A DNA stretch of 64,000 nt. Origin: Cannabis sativa. Its lineage: Eukaryota; Streptophyta; Magnoliopsida; Rosales; Cannabaceae. The position numbers and the translations under genes are program-made. The first letter of the stretch is position 1. Every line of letters starts with the position of its first letter. Location of the stretch: positions 9,238,001-9,302,000 of the forward strand of contig NC_083603.1 of NCBI RefSeq assembly GCF_029168945.1. The letters are read 5' to 3'. Below are positions 22,880 to 35,799 of the stretch, piece after piece. The notes under the pieces are model-generated. The model had not been told where the DNA came from, did no database searches, and saw nothing but the letters and a program-made list of their open reading frames with translations.

Positions 22880-23959
22880 GATATTCTAACTACCAATAAA
22901 TCTTGTTCCATTAATTTTAAGATACTAAATCGTATCTAAGTGACATTATTGACCAAAATCTCGATTTTCACTATTACTGAGCATAAATCGTGAAAATACT
23001 AAAATTCATATATGACATGCACAACACATCTGGAATCTAATAAAATCTTCATAATCGAGAAATTATAATTCTAATGCATATTTCTGACAAAAGAAGTTAT
23101 TTTCTGCTAGTGCACAAATAATCATAAATTATTAATTAAATCAATAATATTCTATTAATTTTCATGTTTAATTATGTGGTCATTACATTAATAATCTTAG
23201 TCAACAGGCTTGTTCTTTTAACACCTATTAATCCAGCTAGTAAAAGATAGGGTCTAAGCTTTAAAGGGAAATTTACACCCTGTACTGATATTTCTCATTT
23301 TATTTCTTTTTTACTGTTACACGGCAATTATTATATTTTTACTGTATATACTTTTTTTTTTTTTTTTTTTAAATTTTGTTCAAACCTATTTAATTTACTG
23401 ATTGATGATTTTTATGTCACTTTCATGTCAGGTTTTTTATTTAATATACTGATTGTTTTTTATTTTATTTTTTTTAAAATTTAAATTTTAAGTCCAACAT
23501 GTGGTCCCATTTTTTAAAATTTATATATGTGTTTTGGTGATTGATGGCTTACATCACTTTTTTGACTATTTTTTTTTAATTAAATTTGAAAAAGTGAAAT
23601 ACCCACCCACCCACCCACGTGATTCCATTAATTCCAAAGCTTTACATATATTTTCTATTTCTCTCTCCATCTCTTTTTGTGGGTTGGTATCTATTAAAAA
23701 TTTCTTGAGATTGGTGTCTTGCATAAAGAAAATTTATTGAGATTAGTGACTAAGATGAAGACCATCAACTAAGGACTTTAGATAAAATCCTTTTTCCCAC
23801 TCTTCACTATTTCAAAAATTTACAAAACTCACTCCTTTCATTTATTTGTTTTACTTGGGTTTTGAGAGAGAAAATCAAGATATATATATATATAGAGAAA
23901 GTTTTTGTGGGTGTGTTTCAGAGAGAGAGATAGAAAAAACTTGAAACGAGAGTAGGCTG
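22880..23959. other. AT-rich spacer, no gene seen
   Basis: Includes a long T-run (23350-23370), a CCCACC repeat (23603-23619) and a pyrimidine-rich stretch before the small open frame at 23960. Part may be one end of a transposon whose other end is near 24.9 kb, since AGGGAAATTTACA here resembles the complement of the 24.9-kb end. Confidence 0.4.
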
Positions 23960-24076
23960 ATGAAGGAGTGTGGAGGCTCTCTTGGTGAAGAGAGTCCATC
24001 TCGTGAGAATATCTTCAAGAAGAACAATACAGAAGAAGAAGAAGAAGAAGAAGAACAGACAACTCAAACTTTCTAA
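23960..24076 (+). CDS. Small open frame, 38 residues, unknown
   Basis: I do not recognise it. The frame starts MKECGGSLGEESPSRE and then has eight consecutive Glu codons (a GAA repeat) before a short polar end. A TATATATATATATAGAGA string lies about 80 bases upstream and a TC-rich leader-like stretch precedes it. It could be an upstream or truncated first exon of a lost gene, or chance. A donor-like GTAAAA follows the stop codon directly. Transcript evidence would decide. Confidence 0.2.
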   Translation: MKECGGSLGEESPSRENIFKKNNTEEEEEEEEQTTQTF

Positions 24077-25380
24077 GTAAAAAAATTCTCTTTTTTTCTT
24101 TATTTATTTTTTCTTTTTTGGGGTTGTAGTTTAGTTCTGGTTTCGTGAGTGGTGTTGTTGTATCGTTTGATAACTCTTATGACTTATTTTGTTATTGATT
24201 TATTATTGTTTTAATGTTGTTTTACTGTTGTTTTCTTTCAATTTTTATCACATTTTTCTAAATATTATTGTACTGCTCTATTTTTAATAGTAATAGAGAA
24301 TAATGAAATTTGTATGTAAGTTATTTTCTTCAGTTCTCATATGCTCTAATATATGTTCAGTTTTCCTCTGTTGTTCTACTGTTGTTTTTTAGTTGTTCTG
24401 TTTCTTTTCATTTTTGTTGTCTTCTCTTGTATGTTCTTTTGTTGTACCCCAACTCCCTACATTTGCTGCATTTATTATGTTGTTTCTTTTCCCATCCAGC
24501 TTCAATCCTTTTTTTTGGTCTTCTAGATTTCACAACTTTAATAGAAGGTAAGACTATTACTGTCCATGATTATTTCATTCTGGTTACCTCAAATAAATAT
24601 TCAGTAATTAGTTTAACTTGTGTAATTTAAAACCAATATTTGTTAAACATACAAAACAATAGTGGAACAACCCCAAAACAACATTAAAAAACCATGACAA
24701 CCCCAATATAAACGGTTTTAATGTTTTTGCTTCATCTAAACGAATTTAGTGGTTGTTTTCTGCCTGTTCTGGTGTTGTTGTAGTAGTTTTGTCTGCGGGT
24801 GTGGAAAAAGAAGACCTCATTTTTTATTTTTGATGTTTACAGTATAAAAGAAAAAAAAAAGTCTCAAGGCAGTATAAAAGTTATTTTTTCCGTGTGGCAG
24901 TATTTTTGTAAAGAGTAAGTTAAAATCCAGTATTTTTGTAAGTTTCCCATAAAATCACATCCATTTAAAAATTAGCTCCATAGTTTTTTGAGAAAAACTA
25001 CAGTAAAAAAAGAAATTAATGGTCATAAATAATATTTATTTAACAAAGTTAAAATTGTGATTTTTAAATTTAGAGAAAATTAGTGAACTTTTCAAACTCA
25101 TTTGATTTTTCCATTTTTCTTAAAAATGAGAAATAATGAGATTTATGCATTAAAAATTGTTTAGCTTATGATTTTGATAATAAAAGAAATTTCTACAGTT
25201 TAGAAATGACTCATTCTATATTTTTATCTCAAAATCATTTTTTTATTTTATTTACAATTATTAACATAAACCTACAAGTTTAAACTCATTTTTTTTAAAA
25301 AAAAAAAAAAAAAATCATTTTTTGAATTTTTTTTCTAAGTATCATCTTAAAATCTATTCTCATACTCACCCAAACAAAAA
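24077..25380. other. T-rich spacer, no gene seen
   Basis: Open frames here are Phe/Leu/Tyr/Ser-rich products of T-rich DNA. The stretch 24840-24955 (AGTATTTTTGTAAG, TTTCCCAT) looks like a transposon end. Confidence 0.5.
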
Positions 25381-25385
25381 TGATT

Positions 25386-25662
25386 TAGGGGTAATAGTTG
25401 AAAAATACCACTTTCATTAATTAATTAATCAAATTTACCTCTAATTTTATATTTAATTGAAACATACCTCTTTTTATATGTATTGTATCCAAAATACTCT
25501 TGAGTCACATGAAGAGTATCTTGAAGTGGCAGGGGTAAAATTGGTACAATGTTTAAAAAAAGAAGTAAATATGATAGACTTTAAAAAAGAAGGTAAAAAT
25601 AAAATAGGGCAATATAAAAAAGGTATAGAGTGCAATTTCCTCAATGATTTATTACTCACCAA
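25386..25662. repeat. Dispersed ~270-bp repeat, copy 1
   Basis: Closely matches 45528-45800 in the same orientation: AAACATACCTCTTTTTATAT, TGGTACAATGTTTAAAAAAA, GATAGACTTTAAAAAAGA and AAAGGTATAGAGT occur in order in both. The lysine-rich frame common to both is a by-product of the repeat and not evidence of a gene. Confidence 0.8.
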
Positions 25663-25679
25663 AATTTTGCTGATCTAGA

Positions 25680-27183
25680 TGAGATGAGAAGAAAAAAAAA
25701 TTAACAATGAAGAAAAAAAAAAGAGTAAAAAATATGAATAAGAAGTGATAATACATAGGAGAGAGGAGAGAGAAATATAAGAAAAAGTAAAAAAAGAGAA
25801 TAAGTATGAGTAATTATATAGCGGGTCTCATTATATTAAATATTAATAAAAAATATTTTAATTAGTTTTATTGCATCACATTGTATTGGTATTGGAGACA
25901 CATGTCACAATAGACTTTTTCTTTTATTTTAATCTAATACATAAAACTACACTTTATTTAATGTATATAAATAATATAATCAAAAGTCATACATATCAAT
26001 GGCTAAGAAAATATCTTCATAGTATGAGAACAAATAGGTGCTCACCATAAAAAATTTCTATATATATATACTAGTAAAAAATTACGTGCGAGACACGTAT
26101 ACTAACTTTTATGTTAGTTATTTTTTATTTTATTTAAAAGTGATACACTTAAAAATTAAAGAAAAATTATTATTAGTTATTAGGTGAGATTATTATTATT
26201 ATGTATATTTAAATAATATAATTTATAATTTTGACAATTAAAAGTAAACATTGGATGCAATATATTAGTGTTTAAGAAAGCTTGATAATTTAAATATGTT
26301 ACTAAGATAATTCAAAAATAAATTAAAAATTGATGTTCAAATACTTAAAGAAACACAACTTATTAAATGTGTGTAAGATAAAAAAGAAAATTAAAAATCA
26401 ATCTCTAAATTGTTGATAATTAAAGATAACATATGTCTAAAAGTTATAGATAAGAAAAATAATGATACTCATAGGTGGATTTTAATCTTTTTTACTTCGA
26501 TAGAGACAATAATGTAATTTTTATATTTTTATTTACAATATTATACATGATCAATATAATCACTTAATACCATGTGCTTTTGCTGCCCAAGCCCGAAATA
26601 ATCAGCCAATGTTGCCATCTAAACATAATAAACAAAACTCAAATATTACATTATAATAAATAATCACTATATATCTAGGAAATAAAAGCTTGTAATAATA
26701 TGAACAAATATACACAAGGGTTTTGGTTAATTAATTTTGATTTAGATATAATTAATACCTTTATATTACCGGCTCTTCTGCCAAATTTGTGAGTCAAAAC
26801 TCCCAAAGAATCAATTATGTACTGAAATAAAAAGCCAAACGCCTAGAACAATGATGTACTATTTGCGATATATAGGGTTTGCCAAAAAAAAATATTATTT
26901 TTGAATGAAAACTTTTTTTTTAAAAAAAAATCACCCAATAATTTTTCAAATTTTGTTATATAGGCACATTCTATATAGAATAGATATGTGTACTGGTGAT
27001 GATGATAAATAGTATTTTTTTTAGATTTAATGAGATCTATTTTATTTATTTTATTATATATAAATGTAGTGACCCATAAATTTCTCATAAATATTTTATT
27101 TTTAATATAAATAAAAAGTTACTCATGAATTTCTCATAAACCAAGAATTCTGTTATATATGCACACTCTATATAAAATAGATA
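25680..27183. other. AT-rich DNA with a transposon-end fragment, no gene seen
   Basis: At about 25985-26062 lies a segment (CTTCATAGTATGAGAACA ... ATAAAAAATTTCTATATATA) that is the complement of the terminal repeat at 31001-31075. It is probably one end of a related element. The rest is low-complexity. Confidence 0.5.
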
Positions 27184-27185
27184 TA

Positions 27186-27632
27186 CAGTAGAACCTCTAT
27201 TTAAGAATACTCTATTCAAGAATAACCTCTAATTTGTTATAAAAAAATCAAGTCCCAATTTGGGCCAGTTATATATAAGAATAACCTCTAAATTGTAATT
27301 AGTTATACATTTTTTAAGTCCCGTATTACCAAAGTATACCTCTATATAAGAATAATTACATCTTAATAAAATATATACATGTATTTTGTAAATTTATTTA
27401 TGTAAAATTAATAATTTTATTTTAAATTATAATACATGTATGAATATTATATTTACTCTAAAATATATCTATTATGATATAGTATTAATGATTATTTATT
27501 GTTATTATTGTTACGTTGATATTTTTTGGTTTTTTAATTTTTTTTTCTAGTGTAACTCTATTTAGTTATAACCTCTCAATTAGAATATAATTTACTTAGT
27601 CCCAAATGTATTCTTGGATAGAGGTTCTACTG
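27186..27632. mobile_element. pogo/Emigrant-type MITE
   Basis: Left end CAGTAGAACCTCTATTTAAG and complemented right end CAGTAGAACCTCTATCCAAG are inverted, with TA on both sides (27184-27185, 27633-27634). This terminus and TA target are those of Emigrant/Lemi-type Tc1-mariner elements. The 447-bp copy contains further internal AGAATAACCTCTA repeats and no transposase. Confidence 0.85.
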
Positions 27633-27634
27633 TA

Positions 27635-30544
27635 TATATATTTCTCTTGAGTAAATAATTGAACACGCTCTTTATTTTATTTTTTATTGTTTAAAAGGAG
27701 AGACCAATATAAATATTATTTTTACTGTGTAACAATAAAATTATAAACTTTTACCCAAAATATATTATTTTTGTAAAAACCCCATTAATCTTCGTCTTCT
27801 TTCAATTTTTTGACACTAGCTTCATCCCCTAACTTGAATTGGGTTTTTGGAGATGTTACACTGGGCCTGCTTTTGGATTTACTAACTTTTGGGCTTCTGA
27901 ACTGTCCTTTGGGCCTTTGGACTAGCTTCGGCCCTTTGGGCAGGACTTTGGGTGGGTCCTTGTTTCCAAATTTCTTGACCATTATCGCCCAATAGTTGCC
28001 ATAGTTAGTTATACTTATTTCTCAAAAACAAATTTTAATTGGGATTTTTAAAATAATATAAACTATTTACAAAAATACTTTAATAAATTTTAATTACAAT
28101 AATACTTTGCCACATCATTAAGAAAATACCTTAATTCTAAAATAATATGTCTGAAATAAAATAATTCCAAATTTTGTTTTTTTTATTATTTTTCTGGGTT
28201 TTCAAAAGTAACTTTTTAGTTACCCATAATGCTGATAGGAAACTCATTAATGACTTTCACGTAAAAAAAATTTTATTTTTAAATTATATAATTTGAGATA
28301 CAATTTGGTTACCTCTAAAACTTATTTGTAAACATCTTAATAACTAATTAGCTATTTTAAATTATATATTATGCTCTCTTATTATTTAAAATATATTTAG
28401 GTAATCTTAAAGTTTATTTTCCAAAGAGATCATATAATATAATAAGTTATTATTTTTATTTACCAATTATTTTATATATATTTTTATTACTTTAAAACTT
28501 ATGTGTTTATTTTCAGATTATATTAAATTAATTTGTTATTTTAAATACTCGAACTACTTTTTCAATTTGTTTTTGTAAAAATATTTATGTTACTTTCAAG
28601 TCTATTTAATATAGAGTAAACTATTATCAAATATAATGATATATGCCAATAAACCTTTTAATCTATTTTTTGTATATTGGAACAACAATTCATTTTTTTT
28701 TATGGAGAAGAAATTATAAAGGGATTTTTACATTAATATACATAGTTTTCAAATTATTTACATTAATAACCTTACATAAACAATCAGCACAAACTAACGT
28801 TCCACGTCAGCAAAATACTGTACCGGAGAAATTTTTTCCTTTTCTTTTTTTGAAAAATCAAACTTTTGCCTATCATCACTTATTAGTAGTTGAAAGTCAA
28901 ACTTTAAAAAAATATGTGCAGTCCTTGCACGTTCTTTTTTTTTTTCTTTTCAACAAAATCAGGTATATTCATTTTTCTTTTCCTTTAAAGAAAAATATTA
29001 ATTCTATATCTTAATAGGTTTTTTTAAAAAAAAATTCTAATTATACTGTTAATTATTTTCGCTAAGAAAATACCATCGTAATTTATTCTTTAAGATGATC
29101 ATTTTAATAAATGAGAAGCATATATAAAAAAAATGAAAGCATCATTTTAATTTCTTTTATATTTAGCTAACCAAGTAGTATTTTTTTTTTTATTTGGCTT
29201 AATATAGAAAAAAGTAACTTTTTTTTTACCAGATATGGAAAGAGTAACTAAATGGCTTTAAACAAAATATATTATACCAAATAGTTCTAAAAGTTATTAA
29301 TAAGTATTTTATTATTTTAGATCTAAAAGTCACAATATAATATTTTAAATAAGTCTATTTCATAGATTAACTTTAATAAATTATTAAAAGATACGAAACT
29401 TACTACGTAGTTCATAAAAATTTTTATAAACATATTAATATAACAATTAGTTTCTTATTAAGCCGATAAGATATCAATGAGTTACTTTTTATAAAAATAT
29501 CTACTTTTACTTTTTTTTTTTTTTTTGCATAAAAGGGCAACAATTTAGTTTTTTTGATCAATAGGATACCAATAAGTTATATTTTCATTTTGTTCGAAAA
29601 AATAAGTTATTTTTTTGTGAAAGCATCCTCTTTAAGATAAAAATAATTTTATATACATTTGTTACCTTTTTGTTTAGTTACTTTTAAAATTACGTGTTTA
29701 TTTTTAGATTATTTCTTTAGTAATATTTGATTATATATATGATGGTAACTAATTAGTGAACAATTCCTTTTATGAGCAACTAAATAGTTCTTTTAATTTT
29801 AAAAGTTGTAAGAAAATATATGCTTTCGACATTTTGAAATGATCATCACATTGAAGAATAGATTATGATAACGATATATTTTTTAAACTCAACCGAATAG
29901 CGATGTGATCAAAAATAATTTTTACAGTTTAAGAGAATAAAGATAAAAAAAGTTGAACAATAATTTTTTTTTTAAAAAAAAAGGAAAAACGTGGCAGGGC
30001 TAATAGATTTAAATTCAGTAATTAAAAAAAAAATTAAAGAAAAAGTTATGCAACGTTATTAATATTTAATTGAGATTGGCACATTAGTTTTGTAATTGAG
30101 ATATGGAAAACAGTTTTCTTATTGTCATTTCCCAATAGGTTTGCAATTAGATGGTTTTTTTGGGCGCCAAGATGCAAAATGGTCCTAAATTTAACAATTA
30201 AGTTAATAAATGTCAATTTTTTAAAAAAATTAACAAAATGTCCATTCTATTAAAAGTTGCATAATGAAATTACAATTATAACCTTGAATAATTAAGTGTT
30301 TGGTATAGTTATTTTGCACAATAGTACATCGTTTTTATGTGCAATAATATATTAAAAAAAACTGAAAGGTAGTATATATATAAATATTTTTTGAAATAAC
30401 TAAAAGGTAGTATATTAGTTTAAGATTGTAGTATATTATTTTAATGTGCTATGATATATAATGAATGAAAGATGGAAATTAAAAAATGTGGAATATTAGT
30501 TTAAGTTCGAGATATAGTTATATTTCACTAGGAAATATTGTCTT
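27635..30544. other. AT-rich intergenic DNA
   Basis: A 65-codon minus-strand frame at 27785-27982 is Lys/Pro/Ser-rich (PPKVLPKGPKLVQ, SKSRPSVTSPKTQF) and sits in less AT-biased DNA. It could be a scrap of a retrotransposon gag or a host exon, but I cannot place it. The rest is poly-A/T with no supported gene. Confidence 0.4.
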
Positions 30545-30553
30545 TATATTCAT

Positions 30554-30927
30554 GAGTAATTTACGGCATAAATACCTAAGTTTAACTTCCAATTGCAAAT
30601 AAATACCTAAGTTTAATTTTTGGCGGTAATAATACCTAAGTTATAATTCTGGAACTTTTGTAGGTACCTGACTGTTAATTGTTAAGTAAATTACCACGTG
30701 GCAATTCTTAATTGGTCAAAGTCATTAAATTTTTATTTTTTTAAAAAAAAATTAATTAAAATATACCAATAAGAAAATAACATGTGGATACTGACATAAT
30801 ATTTTAACAGTTAGGTACCTACAGAGTTCCAAAAATATAACTTAGGTATTATTACCGCCAAAAATTAAACTTAGGTATTTATTTGCAACTGGGAGTTAAA
30901 CTTAGGTATTTATGCCGCAGATTACTC
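30554..30927. mobile_element. MULE-type MITE, family 2 copy 1
   Basis: Inverted ends (GAGTAATTTACGGCATAAAT; complemented right end GAGTAATCTGCGGCATAAAT) with arms over 130 bp. A perfect 9-bp target duplication TATATTCAT lies at 30545-30553 and 30928-30936. The same family occupies the right edge of the window from 63632. Confidence 0.88.
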
Positions 30928-31000
30928 TATATTCATTAGTATATCATGAAGGAAAGAAAAAGAAAAAAAAAACATGTGAAATATTAAATTAAGTTTTTGG

Positions 31001-34000
31001 TATATATATATAGAAAATTTCTATGGTAGGAACCCTTATTTTGTCTTCATAGTATGAGGACATTTTCTCAACCATTGATATAGTAGACTTTTAAAATTAT
31101 AAATGACTTATTATATACTTGTATGTACACAATTAAAATTTTAATTAATAAAAACTGAAGTGCATTGGTACTATAAAAAGTTGATAAAATGTATATATAT
31201 ATTTCTTCCACTTGTCAAACTATATGGACTCATGATATTAACTTTTTGACAATAAATTTATTTTATTTTTTTCCTATACAATTAATATATTCTATTACAT
31301 ATTTTTTTTCTTTGGTTTTAATAGTTTCTTTTTTTCATTAAAGAAAAAAATAAAAATAGTTTTTTTTTTATAATTTTATTTTTCCTTTATGTATAGTCTA
31401 TTATTTTCTTATTACTTTTTTTGTCTCCTTTATACTCCAAAAATATTTTATTTTGTATATTATTTTCCTTTTTTTTATTATCTTGTTTATATTTGAAATC
31501 TTTCTTTATTTCCTTATTTTTTTTTCATATATATATTTAATATTTTATTCGTTTATTCTTTATCTGAGGTAAAAAAAAAAAAAATACACATTTATTGCAC
31601 AGACAACATTTTTTTATTTTTTTTAATTTCTTATAATTAATTCGTTTATTTTAATAAAATACCAATCCTTTTTTGTTCTTTTATTTTTTAAAATTAAAAT
31701 TAAATTAATTTTATTTTATTTTAATAATTTAGTTGAAACAATATATTTTAATTACTTAACAAGTTCATAAAACTCTTTTACATAATGAATTTAATTAATT
31801 CCACATGTTTAATCATGTGTTAAATGTGTCAATTTTTTATTTGTGTCATGACGTACATTTATAAAATGTATTATTGTGTCGTGTGATCTGTTAAGAAATC
31901 GTATTGTATTCGTGTTTGAAATCTTGATATAATTAATAATCGTGTAAACGTGTTAACACGAACACAATACGATAACATGAATTTCATCCCTAATTGTAGT
32001 TTTAATACATATATTAGCAAAATATAATTAATGAAAAACAAAGAAATTGGACATTCTAGGTTTCATTATAATTTTTTTCAGTGTTAAATGTCAAAGTATT
32101 ACATATTTTAAATGTAAAAATACAAATTTTTTAAATTTTAAATAATATTTTTATAAAATTAAATTTATATATTTGTATATTGAAAATATTTTATTTAGAA
32201 TTAATTTTATCTTTGTTTATAGTTAATAATTAGTATTTTTTTTTTTTTTTTGCATAATAGAGGAAAAAAAAATAAGAAATGAATTATTTTTATTAAGAGA
32301 ATTACAAATTAATTAGATTTTAAAATAAATATTTTCATTGATTTAATATGATATATTTTATATTAAAAATATTTTGTTTGTGTTTGATTGAGAAAATAGT
32401 ATTTGTGAAAAGAGTAAAAAAGAAATAGAAAGATGATAAAAGTGTGGCCCAACACAAGAGAAAAATAGTATTTTTGAAGACCAAATTGACTCCAAGAAGA
32501 ACCAGGCCCATTTGGCCCATTTTCTTCTCCACTAAACATGCTCGCCATATGGCGAGGTCGGGTTCCTTCTGCAGTCGCCGGGCCCAGCAAAATCAGAAGC
32601 CCCCCAGCCCGACTCACGCACAACGTTGTGTGGTCCGGGCGTGTCACGCACGCGCCAAGCGCACAACTCCCTCTCGTTTCAGCCGTGGTACACAAGCTTC
32701 AAAAAAAAAGCTTGTCTCCTCCTTTCTGCACACAACACGTTTCGCCCAGTAGTCCACTTGCTCCCGTTTTAAGGCAACCAACACTCCATCTGTGGCCGAG
32801 GTTCATCACATCCACCAATCTAAGGCTACCACGTGGCACTCCAGTTTTGACTATTGGGTAATTTCAGTTTTACCCCGTGCAATTTGTTATAAGTTTTAAT
32901 TGCACATTAGTCTTTTTTATCTTTCTATAAATAGAAGCTTAGGTTTTTAGAATTCAAGACAGTTTCAGATAGAGAAATCTAGAGAAAATACTCTAAGCGC
33001 TCAATGTTAGATTACCGCTTTTTCTTAGTTAATTTTCTTATGGGTTTCTAAGTTTCCTTAATATTACGGTGGACGATGAAACTTAATGTATTTAATTAAA
33101 TAAATATTTTGATGTTGTTTCTCAGTATAAATGCTTATAATTTTTCGCTTCTTAAAATAATTTCTTTCATCTTTAATATCACATATTTTTTATAGTTAAA
33201 AATTATTAATGTTTGGTTATATATTTTATTAAAAATAATATTATTTAATTTATGTATTTACTTTAAATTATTTCACATTTAATGCTTAGAAGTTATAATT
33301 TTAAAGCGAATGAAAATCTATTTTTGTTAGAAAATAATTAGTTTGATTACTAATTAAATTATGAGAATCGATATAATTATAAATATTTTTATAATAATTT
33401 CTCCGAATACCATTAAAAATATATGTTACTTGTCAATTGTCATATTTACTATTAAATACTTTATTTTATTTTGTTACCAAAAATAGCATTATTTTTTGAA
33501 TTAGGTTAGAATTTTAATAACTTAAATTAAAAAAGAATTTTTTTCGATCTCACGCAATTTCCATGGATTTGACAATAAATATTTTTTAGTTTTTAGTACA
33601 ATTGATAAATATATTTTTTTATTAGTTTTTATTTTATTATTTTTTAATGTATATTTAGGCTTAATTGTTATTAAAAAAAAAAAAGAAACAAGTATTTTTT
33701 TTTTTCAGTGTTAGAAGAACAATAAATAATAGTATGAAGGGACATTAGAATTTTTCAAGTAAAATTAATAAGTAAAAGTAAAAAAAAATAAAAAGAAAAT
33801 CCGAATCAAAAGTGAAAATAGTTTTTTTTTCCTTAGTATTTTTTTATAAAAATAAAGGTGAAAAAGTTATGCAAAGTAAAATATTATTAAAAATTGAGAA
33901 GGAGATAAATTAACATACACCAAGTTCTACATTTACTTTTATGTACCCTACTCTCTTATCACCTTTAGATTCTTAATTTAGGTATAATAAAATGTCCTCA

Positions 34001-34055
34001 CCCATAGGGACAAAACAAGGATCCCTACCATAAAAGTGTCCTATATATATATATT
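31001..34055. mobile_element. Putative 3-kb TIR element
   Basis: The block at 31001-31075 (TATATAGAAAATTTCTATGG, then TAGGAACCCTTATTTTGTC and ATGAGGACATTTTCT) has an inverted, diverged partner at 33980-34055 (complement: TATATAGGACACTTTTATGG, TAGGGATCCTTGTTTTGTC, GTGAGGACATTTTAT). No target duplication is clear and no transposase is visible. The pair could mark a large non-autonomous element carrying the GC-rich island near 32.5-33.0 kb, or two separate MITE ends. Confidence 0.5.
32829..32934 (+). promoter_or_regulatory. Orphan promoter-like island (G-box plus TATA)
   Basis: A palindromic CCACGTGG (32829-32836) precedes TATAAATAG (32926-32934) by about 90 bases, with a leader-like A-rich sequence after it and no gene following. 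The surrounding 32.45-32.87 kb is unusually GC-rich for this window. Such an arrangement is common in LTRs and in captured promoters. Which of these it is cannot be settled from sequence alone. Confidence 0.35.
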
Positions 34056-34627
34056 TTTCACTATACACTGGTGGTATATTAATTCATTTTTCTTTTTAAC
34101 AAAAAAAAACATATATAGATAGTATGTATGTACACATTAATTTATGTTAGACATCATTGGACATAACATTGATGATATCACGCATGAGTTGAAACCATAA
34201 TTGTTCATGAATAATATTCCCTTTCTACCTTCACTCAGAAGCAAAGGCAACAAACAAGCCAACAACAAAATTACTATAGAATTCACACTTAGATCTCCAA
34301 TAAACAAAATAATATCTTATTAAAACAACACATGTTTTCTTCAACAGAAATTCCTAGTATGTGTATAAATTACATGTAATCATGACAATCATGGTTGATA
34401 ATTCTACGTGTCTTCTACATGAGCTCAAATAGTTAGCAACTTATTACTTGATTATTTTTCTTAGTTATAATTATCAGTAGGTCCTACTTGGATAATAATC
34501 TTTGCTCAAAAGCATAATACATGGCTTAGAAACAAATATTACTTAACCTTGTAATGTAATCATAAAAGGATAGTATTTGTATTTCACAAAGAAAAAAATA
34601 TGTGTATATTTAACCATGTTATTGTTC

Positions 34628-34634
34628 TATAAAA
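34628..34634 (+). promoter_or_regulatory. TATA box of the germin-like gene
   Basis: TATAAAA, 72 bases before the chosen start codon. It places transcription start near 34658-34663 and so argues against the in-frame ATG at 34577. Confidence 0.6.
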
Positions 34635-34699
34635 CCTCTCATAAACCCCATTTCTCTATGACCCAAATCAAAAGCAGTAGTAGTAGTAGTACTAAAGCC

Positions 34700-35377
34700 A
34701 TGTATCAAAATCTTATCACCATTTGGTTCCTTGTGATTATTTTCTCATTCCAATGTACAATTACATTGGCCTCTGACCCTGACCCTGTTCAAGATTACTG
34801 CATACCAAACCCGAAATTTGGTGCCATAAAAACCATATCTCACCTTATGATACTACCCTGCAAAAACTCAACTGAGGCCACCACTGATGACTTTGTATTC
34901 TCTGGCATGAAGTTGTCTGGAAACTTCACCGATACAGGTCTTGCAACGATCTCCGTCAACCCCACCATCTTTCCGGGGCTTAACACACTAGGCATGTCAT
35001 TTGCAAGAGCTGACCTCAAAGTTGGTGGGATAAATCCACCACATTTTCACCCTAGAGCTACAGAGATTGTCTACATAGTTCAAGGGAGTGTTTATTCAGG
35101 CTTTGTGGATTCAACTAATCGAGTTTTCGCAAGAATTTTAGAGCAAGGAGAGGTTATGGTGTATCCTAGAGGCCTTGTACACTTCCAAATGAATGTTGGT
35201 AAAAAACCTGCCACCATTTTTGGAAGTTTCAATAGCCAAAGTCCAGGTTTGCAGAAAATCCCAGCTGCAGTTTTCGGGTCTGGGATCAATGAAGAACTCT
35301 TGGAAAAGGCTTTTGGATTGAGTCCTAAACAGATTGGAAAGATGAGAAGAAAGTTTAATCCCGAAATATCAAATTAA
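34700..35377 (+). CDS. Germin-like protein (secreted cupin)
   Basis: An intronless gene of 225 residues. Germin-like proteins are secreted, manganese-binding cupins of the cell wall; some have superoxide dismutase or oxalate oxidase activity, none of which can be read from sequence. Visible here: a hydrophobic signal peptide (about 1-24), Cys34 and Cys54 for the family disulfide, N-glycosylation sequons NST (56) and NFT (75), the germin box NPPHFHPRATE with metal ligands H115, H117 and E122, and the second box PRGLVHFQMN with H161. All four ligands are present, so it looks functional. The frame is open back to 34577, but that ATG lies upstream of the TATA box; 34658 is a second alternative. 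The subfamily is uncertain. Confidence 0.93.
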   Translation: MYQNLITIWFLVIIFSFQCTITLASDPDPVQDYCIPNPKFGAIKTISHLMILPCKNSTEATTDDFVFSGMKLSGNFTDTGLATISVNPTIFPGLNTLGMSFARADLKVGGINPPHFHPRATEIVYIVQGSVYSGFVDSTNRVFARILEQGEVMVYPRGLVHFQMNVGKKPATIFGSFNSQSPGLQKIPAAVFGSGINEELLEKAFGLSPKQIGKMRRKFNPEISN

Positions 35378-35799
35378 AATCTAGACCAGCTTAAGGTTTG
35401 ATCCCTCATATGTCCCATTTTGTTGGGCTTTTTTTTCTATTAAATCTTGAAGAAATATAGTTACTGTAATTCTCTCTTCTTTTCAATTCCATTGTTTGAT
35501 GTAGCATCTTCATAGAAATAGCAGTTAAATCATCAAGCCTTTGCTTTACTTATCTACATGTTCCGATCAAGAACATTTTTGCAGTGAAAATTTATATCAA
35601 ATCAAATGACGTGATAAGATTCTAAATCACATAATTTGTCACCCAGACTAGAAGAAAAATAGATTCCCATTTAGCAACAGTACATTAAAAAAGTAATGGC
35701 TTGTGTAAAGTTTACCATAATCACACTACAATGGATGTTACCAAAACTGAAATTCAGAGAGAATGGAAATGCACAGAAAAAAGGCTACCCCTATGAAGC

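Noticed and set aside
24310..24630. 106-codon frame rich in Phe, Leu, Tyr and Ser
   Set aside because: T-rich noncoding DNA gives such frames; there is no start context or domain.
25457..25678. Lys-rich frame shared with 45574-45795 as a gene family
   Set aside because: The similarity extends over non-coding flanks and the reverse strand is equally open, so it is a dispersed repeat.
34577..34699. Upstream ATGs for the germin-like gene
   Set aside because: The ATG at 34577 precedes the TATA box and the one at 34658 falls at the predicted transcript start. The start at 34700 opens directly into a signal peptide.
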